Assembly (NCBI GenBank): GCA_009840355.1
Contig: VXNZ01000005.1
Span: 51,456-115,455 of the forward strand
Source of the DNA: Chloroflexota bacterium
Lineage (GTDB): Bacteria > Chloroflexota > Dehalococcoidia > Lucifugimonadales > JADFKI01
Length of the DNA stretch: 64,000 bases
Direction: 5' to 3'
Shown: positions 26,847-35,702 of the stretch, one piece after another
Numbering within the stretch: position 1 is the stretch's first letter
How the letters are laid out: each line of letters begins with the position of its first letter
Translations under genes and position numbers: made by a program
The notes under the pieces: model-generated
Told to the model about the DNA's origin: nothing
The model's input: the letters and a program-made list of their open reading frames with translations, nothing else
Database searches by the model: none

Positions 26847-27887
26847 TTGAAAGTGAAAGTTGGCATCATCAATGTTACGGGATACGCCGGTGTGGAGCTC
26901 GCCCGTATCCTCGCCCGACATCCCAACGCAGAAATCACCTCAGTCACCGGGCGAAGCCAAGCCGGGCAGAAACTCGGCGATGTCTTCCCGCACCTGTCGG
27001 AAATCGACCTGACTATCACGGAAGACATAACCGAGAGCGTGGACGTCGTATTCTCCGCGCTGCCACACGCGGCGAGCGCAGAGCGCATAGGCAACGCGCT
27101 GGCGGACGGCGTGAAGGCTATCGACATCAGCGCGGACTTCCGGCTGAAAGACCTTGATGTGTATGAAGACTGGTACAACGTGCAGCATCCCTGCCCCGAG
27201 CATATGGAAGGCTCGGTGTACGGCTTGACCGAGCTGCACCGCGACGATGTGGCTGCGTCAGATTTGGTCGCCAATCCCGGCTGCTACCCGACGGCGTCTA
27301 TAATGGCGCTCGCCCCCGCAGTGGACGCGGGCATTATCGAAAGCGACATCATCATCGATGCGAAGTCGGGCGTGTCAGGCGCGGGTCGTGGGCTGTCGCT
27401 GAAAACGCACTACTCAGAGGTCAACGAGAACTTCACCGCGTATTCGGTTGACGGACACCGCCATTTGCCCGAGATTCAGCAGGAACTCGACCTGCTCGAC
27501 GGTGGCGACGGGCTGCGCATCACATTCCTGACGCATCTCGTCCCGATGACGCGCGGCATACTCGCGAGCTGCTACGCACCGCTGAAGGAAGGTGCAGTCG
27601 CTAGCGGCGATGGCGCGAAGTCGGAGATTCGCGAAATCTACAACAACTTCTACGACGGCGAGACATTCGCCAAAGTAGTGCCCATGCCACCGATGACAAA
27701 GCACACGCTCGGCAACAACGATTGCGTAGTTTACCCTACTGTGGACACGCGCACGAACCGCCTCGTCGTCATCAGCTGCATCGACAATCTGGTCAAAGGT
27801 GCGGCAGGACAAGCAGTGCAAAACATGAACCTCATGTTCGGCTTGCCGGAAGAAGAGGGCATTACGCAGCTCGCGCTGTATCCATAA
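26847..27887 (+). CDS. argC: N-acetyl-gamma-glutamyl-phosphate reductase
   Basis: ArgC reduces N-acetylglutamyl phosphate to the semialdehyde in arginine synthesis with NADPH. The 346-residue product starts VKVGIINVTGYAGVELARIL (dinucleotide-binding), has the active-site cysteine in NPGCYPTAS, and the GHRHLPEIQQEL region with the conserved histidine. A TTG start at 26847 is preceded by AGGAGG with about 7-nt spacing. The frame back to 26721 crosses the promoter and a repeat and is rejected. argJ/argB/argD are not in the window. Confidence 0.95.
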   Translation: MKVKVGIINVTGYAGVELARILARHPNAEITSVTGRSQAGQKLGDVFPHLSEIDLTITEDITESVDVVFSALPHAASAERIGNALADGVKAIDISADFRLKDLDVYEDWYNVQHPCPEHMEGSVYGLTELHRDDVAASDLVANPGCYPTASIMALAPAVDAGIIESDIIIDAKSGVSGAGRGLSLKTHYSEVNENFTAYSVDGHRHLPEIQQELDLLDGGDGLRITFLTHLVPMTRGILASCYAPLKEGAVASGDGAKSEIREIYNNFYDGETFAKVVPMPPMTKHTLGNNDCVVYPTVDTRTNRLVVISCIDNLVKGAAGQAVQNMNLMFGLPEEEGITQLALYP

Positions 27888-27924
27888 ACATAGCCGAACG
27901 AAATCAACGCGGTGTGATGAGTAG

Positions 27925-27960
27925 TCCCTTCCCCCATGGGGGGAAGGCTAAGGTGGGGAA
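27925..27960. repeat. G/C-rich palindrome, repeat family B
   Basis: TCCCTTCCCCCATGGGGGGA followed by AGGCTAAGGTGGGG. The palindrome-plus-TTAGGGTGGG layout recurs at 33461 and 63634. Confidence 0.45.
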
Positions 27961-28070
27961 TGCCGCCATGCATCAGCCCTTGGGATGTCGCCAAACCCAT
28001 CAATTTCATTGCACCCCGCGCGCCAAGTCTCTACAATAGGATAGCCGGGCATTGACGCCCTGCGTTTCGT

Positions 28071-28146
28071 GGCCCCATCGTCTAGGGGACTAGGACAGCG
28101 GCCTTTCAAGCCGCAAACACGGATTCGAATTCCGTTGGGGCCACCA
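28071..28146 (+). tRNA. tRNA-Glu (anticodon TTC)
   Basis: The acceptor GGCCCCA pairs with TGGGGCC. The anticodon loop CTTTCAA gives anticodon TTC, and the T arm ACGGA-TTCGAAT-TCCGT is perfect. Discriminator A and CCA (28144-28146) are encoded. It stands 47 nt upstream of the methyltransferase start. Confidence 0.97.
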
Positions 28147-28193
28147 CCGCTCTACTCTTCCGCATTCACGCTCCGCATTCAGGTCTTCCGCTC

Positions 28194-28988
28194 TTGTCCA
28201 CCGACCGCATCAAGAGGGCAATCCGGCTTGGCTGGGACGAAATGTCCCTGTGGTACCAAGCGGAGACGCGCATTTCCCTTGACGATGTTCACTACGCGCC
28301 TCTGTGCCCCGGCGAGCGCGAGCTGCGAATTATTGGTAATGTTCAAGACAAGCGAACGCTGGAATTGGCATGCGGCGCGGCGCAAAACTCTATTGCGCTC
28401 TCCAAGTTGGGGGCGACTGCTACCGCCATCGACATGTCCGCAGGTCAATTGGCGCAGGCGCGGGAATTGATTAAGCAGGAAGGTGTATCGGTCAATCTGC
28501 TGCAAGCTGATGCTGAACGGCTGGAGATGTTTGACGACGGCTGCTTTGACCTGATTCTGACATGCTTTGGCATGGAGTTTCTGCCGGATCCTGCAGCGTG
28601 CTTGTCAGAGTGCTACCGGACGCTGCGAAGTGGTGGCACGCTCGTTATTGGCACGGTGCATCCGCTCACTGCATTCGAGTGGGATGCAGACGAGGGAGTC
28701 CTGCGCGTCAACGATTACTTCAGCGCGCCGGTCGAAGTGTGGGACGAGCCGACCGGCGAAGATGGACAAAAGGGGCTAACATTCTTCCGCACATTCTCGG
28801 AAATGTTCGCACTGCTGACCGGCGCAGGCTTTAGCCTTGAGCAGGTCGTAGAGCCGGCGCCATACAACTTGGCAGACCCGCGCCGTGAACAGACGCCTTA
28901 TGGTGGCGAATATTGGGAGAGCCAGCGCGACCGGCTGAGCAGGATCCCATTTGCAATCGTGTACAAGGCGCGCAAACCGGTCGCCTAG
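28194..28988 (+). CDS. Class I SAM-dependent methyltransferase
   Basis: A 264-residue Rossmann-type methyltransferase. Motif I is LELACGAAQNSIALSKLG, motif II IDMSAGQLAQARELI, and motif IV/V LILTCFGMEFLPDP followed by ECYRTLRSGGTLVIGTVHP. These are typical of small-molecule methyltransferases of the Methyltransf_11/25 type. The apparent start is TTG at 28194, directly after the tRNA gene, and the ribosome site is weak, so a slightly later start is possible. The stop codon overlaps the thiS stop on the other strand: the four bases CTAG (28985-28988) serve both. Substrate unknown. Confidence 0.82.
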   Translation: MSTDRIKRAIRLGWDEMSLWYQAETRISLDDVHYAPLCPGERELRIIGNVQDKRTLELACGAAQNSIALSKLGATATAIDMSAGQLAQARELIKQEGVSVNLLQADAERLEMFDDGCFDLILTCFGMEFLPDPAACLSECYRTLRSGGTLVIGTVHPLTAFEWDADEGVLRVNDYFSAPVEVWDEPTGEDGQKGLTFFRTFSEMFALLTGAGFSLEQVVEPAPYNLADPRREQTPYGGEYWESQRDRLSRIPFAIVYKARKPVA

Positions 28989-29188
28989 CCGCCGCCTACG
29001 GCGCGCACAATCTCCACTTCGTCGCCCTCGCCTAGCGTAACCGCGTCAAACTCTTCGCGCCGAATGACCGTGCCGTTGTGCGCCACGGCGATGAACCGCG
29101 TGTTCACTTCCAGCGATTCAAGATAGTCCACTAGCGGCGTAGGCGCGTCCAAAGTGCTTTCTTTGCCGTTGATGGTAAGGTTAATCAT
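28985..29188 (-). CDS. thiS: Sulfur carrier protein ThiS
   Basis: ThiS is the ubiquitin-like sulfur carrier that delivers thiocarboxylate sulfur to ThiG. The 67-residue product starts MINLTINGKE, has the beta-grasp pattern, and ends in EIVRAVGGG, whose C-terminal glycine would be adenylated by ThiF. Its ATG overlaps the thiE stop by 8 nt, which indicates translational coupling. A longer in-frame reading up to 29353 lies within thiE and is rejected. Confidence 0.92.
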   Translation of the reverse strand: MINLTINGKESTLDAPTPLVDYLESLEVNTRFIAVAHNGTVIRREEFDAVTLGEGDEVEIVRAVGGG

Positions 29189-29882
29189 GGTCGTTACCGT
29201 CCTGCTTGAAGTTGCCCGGCGTGAACCGTAGCCGCATTGCGCGCAGCGCACATGGACTGAACGCAGAGCGCATGGCATCTCGCAACGACGTTGCGGCGGC
29301 GGACGGGTCCGGCGCGGTCGTGATTGTCGTGATGACCGCAGCTCCCGACGCACCGTACGCTATCACATCGCCCACATTTTCCGCGTCAATGCCGCCGATG
29401 CCTAAGAACGGCAAATCTACCGCAGCCGCTACTTCGCGCACGAGCGCAATGCCGCCGGTAATTCCGCCCGGATGTGATGCCGTAGGAAATATCGTGCCAA
29501 GTGTAAGCAAGTCTGCGCCTTGGAATTGCGCTTCAACCGCGCCGTCAACGCTGTGTACTGAACGTCCCAGCAATAGCTTACCGCCTGCAATCTGCCTTGC
29601 GGCTTGCAACGGCAAGGCGGTCTCGCCCAATTGCGCGCCGTCCGCGCCTGCCACAAGCGCGACATCCACGCGGTCGTTGACGAACAGCAATGCCCTATTC
29701 CCTACAACATCTTTCAGCCGCAGCGCGAGCCTATACAATTCGACGGCAGGCAAATCCTTCTCACGCAGCTGCACCAGCCCTACGCCACCATCTATTGCGG
29801 CATCCACGACATCCTCGATACGCCGTCCGTTGCATCGCTGCCTGTCGGTAACGAGGCATAGCGTAGGGATATTGAACCGCAT
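29181..29882 (-). CDS. thiE: Thiamine-phosphate synthase
   Basis: ThiE joins HMP-PP and thiazole phosphate to thiamine phosphate. The 233-residue TIM barrel has LCLVTDRQ at the start, GGVGLVQLREKDL, the phosphate/Mg region LFVNDRVDVALVAGADGAQLG, LLGRSVHS, GTIFPTASHPG, and the phosphate loop IGGIDAENVGDVIAYGASGAAVI. It is the middle gene of thiG-thiE-thiS, 9 nt after thiG. Confidence 0.95.
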   Translation of the reverse strand: MRFNIPTLCLVTDRQRCNGRRIEDVVDAAIDGGVGLVQLREKDLPAVELYRLALRLKDVVGNRALLFVNDRVDVALVAGADGAQLGETALPLQAARQIAGGKLLLGRSVHSVDGAVEAQFQGADLLTLGTIFPTASHPGGITGGIALVREVAAAVDLPFLGIGGIDAENVGDVIAYGASGAAVITTITTAPDPSAAATSLRDAMRSAFSPCALRAMRLRFTPGNFKQDGNDHD

Positions 29883-29891
29883 TGCGCTGCC

Positions 29892-30683
29892 CTATCCGGC
29901 GCTGCCGACCGGCGCCGCAACGCCTTCGGTCGGGCTGGATGCGATTGCGGACTGCCTGCGCTCTATGCGGCCGGCAAGGTACGCCTTGCGCCCGGCTTCG
30001 ACACCCAACTTGAACGCCTCGCCCATCAACTCCGCGTCTGCCGCCTGCGCGATTGCGGTGTTGACCAGTACGCAGTCCGCGCCTACTTCCAGCGCTTGCG
30101 ATGCCTCAGACGGCACGGCAAGCCCGGCATCGACGACGACCGGCACATTCGCGTCGGCGATAATCAGCCGTATTTCGTCCAGCGTAAGTATGCCCTGTCC
30201 TGAACCGATTGGCGAACCAAGAGGCATCACCGTCGCGCAGCCGATTTCTTCGAGCCGCCTCGCTAGAACGGGATCCGCGTGGATGTACGGCAGCACTGTA
30301 AAGCCGTCTTCGACAAGGCGGCAGGCGGCTTCGTATGTGCCGACAGGATCGGGCAGCAGGTGCTTCGGCTCCGGTATGACTTCCAACTTTATCCAGTCAG
30401 AGCCGGTTACTTCGCGCGCCAACTGCGCCGTGAAGATTGCTTCGTCGGCGGTCTTGCAGCCGGCGGTGTTCGGCAAGATCGTGTACTCGTCCCAGTCGAA
30501 ATAGTCGAGAATGTTCTTCTCGGCGGGATTGTCAAGGTCTAGGCGGCGAATGGCGACCGTGATGATTTCCGCGCCGGAGGACTTAACAGACGCGACCATT
30601 TCTTCCATGCTGCGGTGGCGTCCGGTGCCGACCATCAGGCGGGACTTGAACTCTTTGCCTCCGATGATAAGGGGGTCGTTCAT
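29892..30683 (-). CDS. thiG: Thiazole synthase
   Basis: ThiG makes the thiazole phosphate carboxylate from DXP, dehydroglycine and ThiS-thiocarboxylate. The 263 residues include GGKEFKSRLMVGTG, the catalytic lysine in DWIKLEVIPEPKHLLPD, MPLGSPIGSGQGI, VVDAGLAVPSEASQALEVG and CVLVNTAIAQA. AGGAG lies 7 nt before the ATG. First gene of the operon, directly under the TPP riboswitch. thiC, thiF, thiH/thiO are not next to it. Confidence 0.96.
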   Translation of the reverse strand: MNDPLIIGGKEFKSRLMVGTGRHRSMEEMVASVKSSGAEIITVAIRRLDLDNPAEKNILDYFDWDEYTILPNTAGCKTADEAIFTAQLAREVTGSDWIKLEVIPEPKHLLPDPVGTYEAACRLVEDGFTVLPYIHADPVLARRLEEIGCATVMPLGSPIGSGQGILTLDEIRLIIADANVPVVVDAGLAVPSEASQALEVGADCVLVNTAIAQAADAELMGEAFKLGVEAGRKAYLAGRIERRQSAIASSPTEGVAAPVGSAG

Positions 30684-30790
30684 CTGAAAGTCTCCTGTGC
30701 TATTCGTGGGCAGGCATAAGCCCGTTTCAAGGTTCAGACAATTATAGCATTAGGTTTCGATAACGCTTCTAGCTACATGGCATTTTCGCC

Positions 30791-30825
30791 AAAAAAACGC
30801 CTCTGACATTCATTGCCAGAGGCCT
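30791..30825 (-). terminator. Riboswitch-linked intrinsic terminator
   Basis: On the minus strand GGCCTCTGGCAATGAATGTC with AGAGGC forms a stem, followed by seven T (plus A-tract 30791-30797). It lies between the TPP aptamer and thiG and should end transcription when TPP is bound. Confidence 0.85.
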
Positions 30826-30844
30826 GCCCAAAAGGGCGATTGGA

Positions 30845-30935
30845 CAGTCCCTACGCTGGCATTATCCAGTTCAGGTTGAGGGGTCGCTCCGAAGTGTCGA
30901 AGCCTCTCAGCCTGGCTTGCCCAAGCTCCCCCAAA
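30845..30935 (-). promoter_or_regulatory. TPP riboswitch (THI element) of thiGES
   Basis: The minus strand shows all conserved THI-box blocks in order: GGGGAGCTTGGGC, GGCTGAGAGG, ACCCCTCAACCTGAACTGG, ATAATGCCAGCGTAGGGA. The aptamer is followed by the terminator at 30791-30825 and then thiG, so control is by transcription termination on thiamine pyrophosphate. Confidence 0.96.
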
Positions 30936-30977
30936 CAAATCTGCGTGTTCGCAGTTCGCATATTCGATTGTTCGTTC

Positions 30978-31006
30978 AGCATAGCCTACGACGGCGTTCA
31001 AGTCAA
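30978..31006 (-). promoter_or_regulatory. Promoter of the thi operon
   Basis: Minus strand TTGACT (31006-31001), 17 nt, TATGCT (30983-30978), about 40 nt before the riboswitch. The rest of the 30684-31239 gap beyond this shows nothing else I can support. Confidence 0.6.
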
Positions 31007-31242
31007 TGTGCAGAGTATGTCAGTGAGTTAGTCTTTCGGTTGGTCGGGGAGGGAATAGCCACATAAGGCACAGAGGATTGCGGGCCCCTTTCTAACTTCC
31101 TTCCAGAGGGGAAGCGATAGGTTGCGGGATGTGGAACAAAGTTGGCGGTTGATTCGTTATGGGTATAGAAGGGTGTTCATTACGGCACCGGGAACTGACA
31201 AATGTGATAATGTTGAATCTGAAGTTGGTGGAGGGTTGAATG

Positions 31243-32964
31243 ATGAATACAAGCAAATTGGCCTTGCTACTGGCGGGACTTCTGGCGATTGCGATTGCGT
31301 TGGTGGCGTGTGGGAGCGCGGGGGTGGAGAGTGGTGATAGCGACTTTTACGCTGCCGCTCCAGCGATGCAGCAGGCTCCAGCACCTGCGGCACCTGCGGC
31401 ACAGATGGCTGCTGAAGCAGCACCGACCTCGCGTAGGGCAATGCCGGCACAGCCCGCTGCGGCCGCGCCCGCAGCGGCGCCGACTGCTGCGCCAGCCGCG
31501 GCGAGCCAACGCCTGGAAAAGGTCGTTCTAAAAGAGGTTGAAGCTCAGTCCGAAGAGGGCTTGCAGGCGGGCGAGTTCAGCGAGGAGCGCGCTGCGCTCG
31601 TGGCGCAGAACCGCATCATCGTTCGCACGGTAAATATTGAACTTGAAGTAGATGATGTTGTCGAATCCATCGAGGAGATTGCCCAAGGGGCGCAGACGGA
31701 TGGCGGCTGGGTGGTGAGCACTGACCGGAGCTCGAAGCACATAGGGTTCATATCGGTGCGCGTGCCGGCGGCAAAACTCGACAATACGCTGGAGTGGATG
31801 CGCGCGGTGGGCGTTGATGTGATGTCAGAGGCTTCCACGAGCACGGATGTTACCGATGAATACTACGACCTGCGCTCTCGCGTGGAGAGCATGCAAGCGA
31901 CAGAAGAAGCACTCATCAGGCTGCTGGACCGCGCGGAGAAGGTAGAGGACGCGCTTGAAGTGCAGCGTGAACTTGCGCGCTTGCAGGTGGAGATAGAGGC
32001 GCACCTGGGACGGATAAAGCTGCTGGAAGAGACGGCGGCGTTTTCGCTCGTGCATGTCACGCTTTACCTTGCACCGCAGGACATGCGTGTCGATGCCGGC
32101 GGAGACAAGACATTCAGCGTGGGCGAGGTCGCGCGGTTCAGGGCAACATTCTACCCGCCGGAGGGCATAGACGAGTTCGACTTCACTTGGGACTTCGGAG
32201 ACGGCTCGCAGGTCGCATGGGGAACAGTCACCGCGCCGCGAGCGGATGGCGGGCGCATCACCGCGACCGTGCATCACCAGTACAACAGCGATTTGGAGTC
32301 GCCCTTCATCGTGGAAATTAAGATGACCGGACGCGGCGATGCAGGTATCGTCGAAGGCTCGGACACATTCATCGCAACTGTAACCGAATTGCCTGCAATT
32401 GCCGTATTCGCGGGCGAGCACATGGTCGTGGATGAAGAAGAAGAGGTCGAGTTCTCAGGCTCTTTCACCAGGCCTGAAGGGCTGACGAATTATCAGTACA
32501 CTTGGGAGTTCAGCGATGGCACGCCTGCGGTTACGGGGACGCCTGAAGAAGGCGCGACCACTGTTACCACGACGCATGTGTACGATAATCATCGTCCGCA
32601 GTCCTATACGGCTACGCTGACCGTCAGCGCGGAGAGCGATGCCGGAAGTGTGGAGGGCAGAAATTCAATCGAAGTGTTCGTACAAGAAACACAGGGATTC
32701 ATCATAGCCGGCTGGAGCGCCGGCGACAACCTCAAGAGTGCTGTGCGCGCGCTGTCCGGCCTCGCGCAGGCGGCAGGCACGGTGGCAATATGGGCTGTGA
32801 TTTTTACTCCGGTATGGATCGTATTAGGGTTGGTCATTTACTTGATAGTGAGGTCAAGGAGAAGGCTGGGGCTGGAACATAGGAGAAGAACGGGCTCTGA
32901 GTCCGGCGTGGACGAGGGTTACCTTTCCACAGGGCAAGACAGCGATGACGAGGAACGAAACTAG
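31243..32964 (+). CDS. DUF4349 lipoprotein with two PKD-like domains and C-terminal membrane anchor
   Basis: A 573-residue envelope protein. The signal sequence ends in the lipobox LVAC (cysteine near residue 23), so it should be lipidated. Next come an Ala/Pro-rich linker (about 30-90), a DUF4349 domain (about 120-285: RTVNIELEVDD...GGWVVS, then a coiled coil with repeated E/L heptads), two PKD-like beta domains (about 290-380 and 385-490, with WDFGDGS and WEFSDGT signatures), and a single transmembrane helix (about 520-548) followed by a basic cytoplasmic tail. Having both a lipid anchor and a C-terminal helix would tether both ends to the membrane. GGAGGG lies just before tandem ATGs (31240 and 31243). 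The function is unknown. Confidence 0.85.
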   Translation: MNTSKLALLLAGLLAIAIALVACGSAGVESGDSDFYAAAPAMQQAPAPAAPAAQMAAEAAPTSRRAMPAQPAAAAPAAAPTAAPAAASQRLEKVVLKEVEAQSEEGLQAGEFSEERAALVAQNRIIVRTVNIELEVDDVVESIEEIAQGAQTDGGWVVSTDRSSKHIGFISVRVPAAKLDNTLEWMRAVGVDVMSEASTSTDVTDEYYDLRSRVESMQATEEALIRLLDRAEKVEDALEVQRELARLQVEIEAHLGRIKLLEETAAFSLVHVTLYLAPQDMRVDAGGDKTFSVGEVARFRATFYPPEGIDEFDFTWDFGDGSQVAWGTVTAPRADGGRITATVHHQYNSDLESPFIVEIKMTGRGDAGIVEGSDTFIATVTELPAIAVFAGEHMVVDEEEEVEFSGSFTRPEGLTNYQYTWEFSDGTPAVTGTPEEGATTVTTTHVYDNHRPQSYTATLTVSAESDAGSVEGRNSIEVFVQETQGFIIAGWSAGDNLKSAVRALSGLAQAAGTVAIWAVIFTPVWIVLGLVIYLIVRSRRRLGLEHRRRTGSESGVDEGYLSTGQDSDDEERN

Positions 32965-32965
32965 A

Positions 32966-33445
32966 ATGACGACGGTTCGCCACTTCACCGCAACAGGTTT
33001 CGTCGTCCATCAGGATGCGACGCTGCTGCACTGGCATCGAAAGGTCAAGATGTGGCTGCCACCCGGCGGTCACATCGAGCCGAACGAAGACCCGGTGCAA
33101 GCGGTGTTGCGCGAGGTCGAAGAGGAAACCGGCGTGCGGGCGGAAGTCGTGCCCACGGGGACGCCGATAGACCTGGAATATCCGGAGCAGGTACACGCAC
33201 CGTTCACAATCGAAATTGAGGACATTGACGACCCGGTGCAGGGGTGGCACCAGCACATAGACATGATTTACTTCTGCAAGCCCATCGGCACACCGGGCGT
33301 GCTCAACGACGGCTGGCGCTGGGTATGCCGCGAAGATTTGGCGAGCGGCAAGGCATTAGATGCAGGGCATGGCGATGCCGTGCCGCCGCCAAGAGATGTG
33401 CGCGTGCTGGCGGCGCATGCGTTTGCGGTTGTGGGAAACGAATGA
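32966..33445 (+). CDS. Nudix hydrolase
   Basis: A 159-residue Nudix protein. The box reads GGHIEPNEDP...REVEEETGV and fits GX5EX7REUXEEXGU exactly, so Mg2+-dependent pyrophosphohydrolase activity is expected. The ATG at 32966 is 2 nt after the upstream stop, which implies co-transcription. A start at 32945 inside the upstream gene would add 7 residues; the conserved part begins MTTVRHFTATGFVV, so the later start is preferred. The substrate is not predictable. Confidence 0.88.
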   Translation: MTTVRHFTATGFVVHQDATLLHWHRKVKMWLPPGGHIEPNEDPVQAVLREVEEETGVRAEVVPTGTPIDLEYPEQVHAPFTIEIEDIDDPVQGWHQHIDMIYFCKPIGTPGVLNDGWRWVCREDLASGKALDAGHGDAVPPPRDVRVLAAHAFAVVGNE

Positions 33446-33460
33446 TGGGTAAGAAAGTCC

Positions 33461-33490
33461 CTGCCCTCTTAACCGAAGAAGGTTAGGGTG
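33461..33490. repeat. Repeat family B fragment
   Basis: A GAAGGTTAGGGTGGAGGTGA stretch with a degenerate palindrome on its left. GTGAAATCGTC follows at once, resembling the right end of the MITE-like family. Confidence 0.35.
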
Positions 33491-33509
33491 GAGGTGAAAT
33501 CGTCGGCGG

Positions 33510-33929
33510 TTACGCGCTCTCCACCAGCCCTGCCGCCGCTTCGATGCCCGCTCTCACGCAGTCTTCGTCTTCTTGCGGAGTTCCGCCGCTGCCGCCTGCC
33601 GCGCCGACTAGCTCGCCATCCTTGTAGATGGGCAGCGCGCCTTGACTGGGGATGAATCGTCCGCCTTGCATCGCCATAAAGCCGGGGAATATCGGCTCGG
33701 TCCAGCGGGATGCCATGTCTGCGCTAGACAAGCCCCAAGTGGCTGACGCGACTGCCTTGCCCTGCGAAATGTACGGCGTGCGCCACGATGCACCGTCAAC
33801 GCGGGCGAGCGCGATTAGGTCCCCCCTGCCGTCCACGACCGAGATTGTGAGCTTGACGCCCATCTCTTCCATTTTCGCGCGGGCGCCGGCGATTACGCTT
33901 TCGGCGTCCGCCAATGTGAGTGATGCCAA
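33510..33929 (-). CDS. GlcG/HbpS-family heme-degrading/binding-like protein
   Basis: A 139-residue single-domain GlcG/HbpS-like protein (the Haem_degrading family). Marks are LTLADAESVIAGARAKMEE, the VDGRGDLIALARVDGA strand turn, a GKAVASATWG helix and the glycine-rich VGAAGGSGGTPQEDEDCVRAG end. Members bind heme or cobalamin or occur next to glycolate or diol catabolic genes; here the role is unknown. The longest frame starts at 33989, but AGGAGG lies 7 nt before a TTG at 33929, which gives the start that matches the family. It lies 62 nt downstream of the Nudix gene end, convergent. Confidence 0.82.
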   Translation of the reverse strand: MASLTLADAESVIAGARAKMEEMGVKLTISVVDGRGDLIALARVDGASWRTPYISQGKAVASATWGLSSADMASRWTEPIFPGFMAMQGGRFIPSQGALPIYKDGELVGAAGGSGGTPQEDEDCVRAGIEAAAGLVESA

Positions 33930-34034
33930 TTTCGTTCCTCCTATTTTTCGATGTTCTGTGTTTGCCAAGCCTGTCGTGCAGTACGACAAGTGGATTGTGT
34001 CACTACTGACATTGAGTGCGCTGTTCGTTATGAA

Positions 34035-35447
34035 CTAACAGACGGGGCGCGCTAGGACTTCCGGAGCGATTTTGCGGCGGACGAACTGTCCGACTGACGG
34101 TGTGCCGACTAGCTCACGATCTTCGATCATCACATTGCCGCGCAGAATGGTCGTAACAGGCCAGCCTTCAATCTCCCAGCCTTCCCAGATGCTATAGTCT
34201 TCAAGGTGCAGGTCGTCGAGGGACAGCGCGCCCTTGATGGTCGGATCAAGAATGGTGATGTCCGCATCGCTGCCGGCGGCGATTATCCCCTTGCGCGGAT
34301 ACAAGCCCATTATTTTGGCGGCGTTCGTGGATGTGATGTCCACGAATCGCTGCAGCGACATGCCGCGCCGCACCACTCCCTCAGTGTACGCGATTCCAAC
34401 GCGCGTCTCGATGCCGTTGTGCCCGCCCGTAACATCGGCTACGGTCTTGAAGCGCGTCTTTTCTTCCCAAGTGGTGGACACAAGGTCTGTCGCAATCGTG
34501 GAAAGCCTGCCGTCCAACAAGCCCTGCCAGAGCGAATCCGCGTCTTCGGGTGATTTCAGAGACGGGTAGGTATGATACTTCATGCCGTATTCTTCGCGGT
34601 AGTTTTCGGCGTTGAAGCAGGCGTAATTGTGGAGAGTCTCCCCGTAAATCGGGAAGCCTGCCCCACGGGTTTCAGTGACCGCACGCACGCCTTCTCCCGC
34701 GCTGACATGCACGAAATACACCGGGCAGCGCTTCTGCTCTGCCAGTCGTATGGCGCGCCGGAACGACACATCTTCAGACAGATTGGAGTGAACATGGTGC
34801 ATATTCCACCAGTCCCACCAATCCCACTCCTTAGCATGGTCGTAGTTGTACATAACCATGTCGTCGTCTTCGGAGTGAATCATTAGGATACTGCCGCTCG
34901 CCGCAACCTCGTCCATGATGGCCGACAGCCTGCCGAAGTCCGTCTTGTTATCCTGCATTTGTGGGCTTGGCGGCCGAATGCTGGTGGTGAACACCTTGAA
35001 ACTGGCATAGCCGTCCTGCGTGAGTTCGCCAATTTGCCCGATAACATGGTCTTCCGCGCCTCTGGTGAAAATCGGGTGGTACGAGTAATCGGTGTATGCG
35101 TTGCCGCGCCACCTGTCCGCCGCCTCGCCGAGCGCGTGATGCAGGTCGTGTCCCGGCACCTGATTGGCGAAGTCCAGAACTGTGGTCGTGCCGCCGTATA
35201 TCGCCGCGAGCGAGACCGGCTCCGCACCCGAGCGTTCGGGTTGACGCGGTCCCCCGATGTGCGCGTGCGGTTCAATACCGCCGGGGATGACAATGTTCCC
35301 CGAGGCGTCGATACGCTTGCCTGCTTCGATGTCTAACCCGCCGGGTTCCGTAACGGCGACAATCTTCTCGCCGTGAATTGCGACATCGAAGATTCCGACA
35401 CCTGCAGGAGTTACAACTTGACCGCCCTCGATGATGATGTCAACCAT
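34035..35447 (-). CDS. Dihydropyrimidinase/hydantoinase-family amidohydrolase
   Basis: A 470-residue cyclic amidohydrolase. The metal centre is complete: HxH in PHAHIG, the lysine in ASFKVF that is carbamylated in this family, H in LMIHSED, H in YFVHVSAG and D in TIATDLVST. This pattern fits D-hydantoinase/dihydropyrimidinase rather than dihydroorotase. AGGAGGG precedes the ATG at 35447 by about 5 nt; the frame back to 35606 is rejected. Products of hydantoin cleavage (N-carbamoyl amino acids) would need a carbamoylase, which is not seen nearby. A DUF917/HyuA pair at 44-47 kb may work on related cyclic compounds. Confidence 0.92.
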   Translation of the reverse strand: MVDIIIEGGQVVTPAGVGIFDVAIHGEKIVAVTEPGGLDIEAGKRIDASGNIVIPGGIEPHAHIGGPRQPERSGAEPVSLAAIYGGTTTVLDFANQVPGHDLHHALGEAADRWRGNAYTDYSYHPIFTRGAEDHVIGQIGELTQDGYASFKVFTTSIRPPSPQMQDNKTDFGRLSAIMDEVAASGSILMIHSEDDDMVMYNYDHAKEWDWWDWWNMHHVHSNLSEDVSFRRAIRLAEQKRCPVYFVHVSAGEGVRAVTETRGAGFPIYGETLHNYACFNAENYREEYGMKYHTYPSLKSPEDADSLWQGLLDGRLSTIATDLVSTTWEEKTRFKTVADVTGGHNGIETRVGIAYTEGVVRRGMSLQRFVDITSTNAAKIMGLYPRKGIIAAGSDADITILDPTIKGALSLDDLHLEDYSIWEGWEIEGWPVTTILRGNVMIEDRELVGTPSVGQFVRRKIAPEVLARPVC

Positions 35448-35702
35448 TCTCGCCCTCCTTTGCGCAAAGTGTCTTATGAGCGCTGCGAACTGCATGCAAT
35501 CGCAAGCACACCGTATCAGTGGAATAGTACGAGCGGGTGAACAAAGTGTCAAGCAGCGGCAATTCTTCAACAGAACGCGACCCCGCCAATCCGCTTCGCT
35601 GCGCAAATTATTCTTGACAGCCTTTCGCGCACTAACTTAATCTCAATAGGCACAGCGATTACGGGATTCACGGCGGCGCCCACGACTAGGAGATTGCCAG
35701 CG

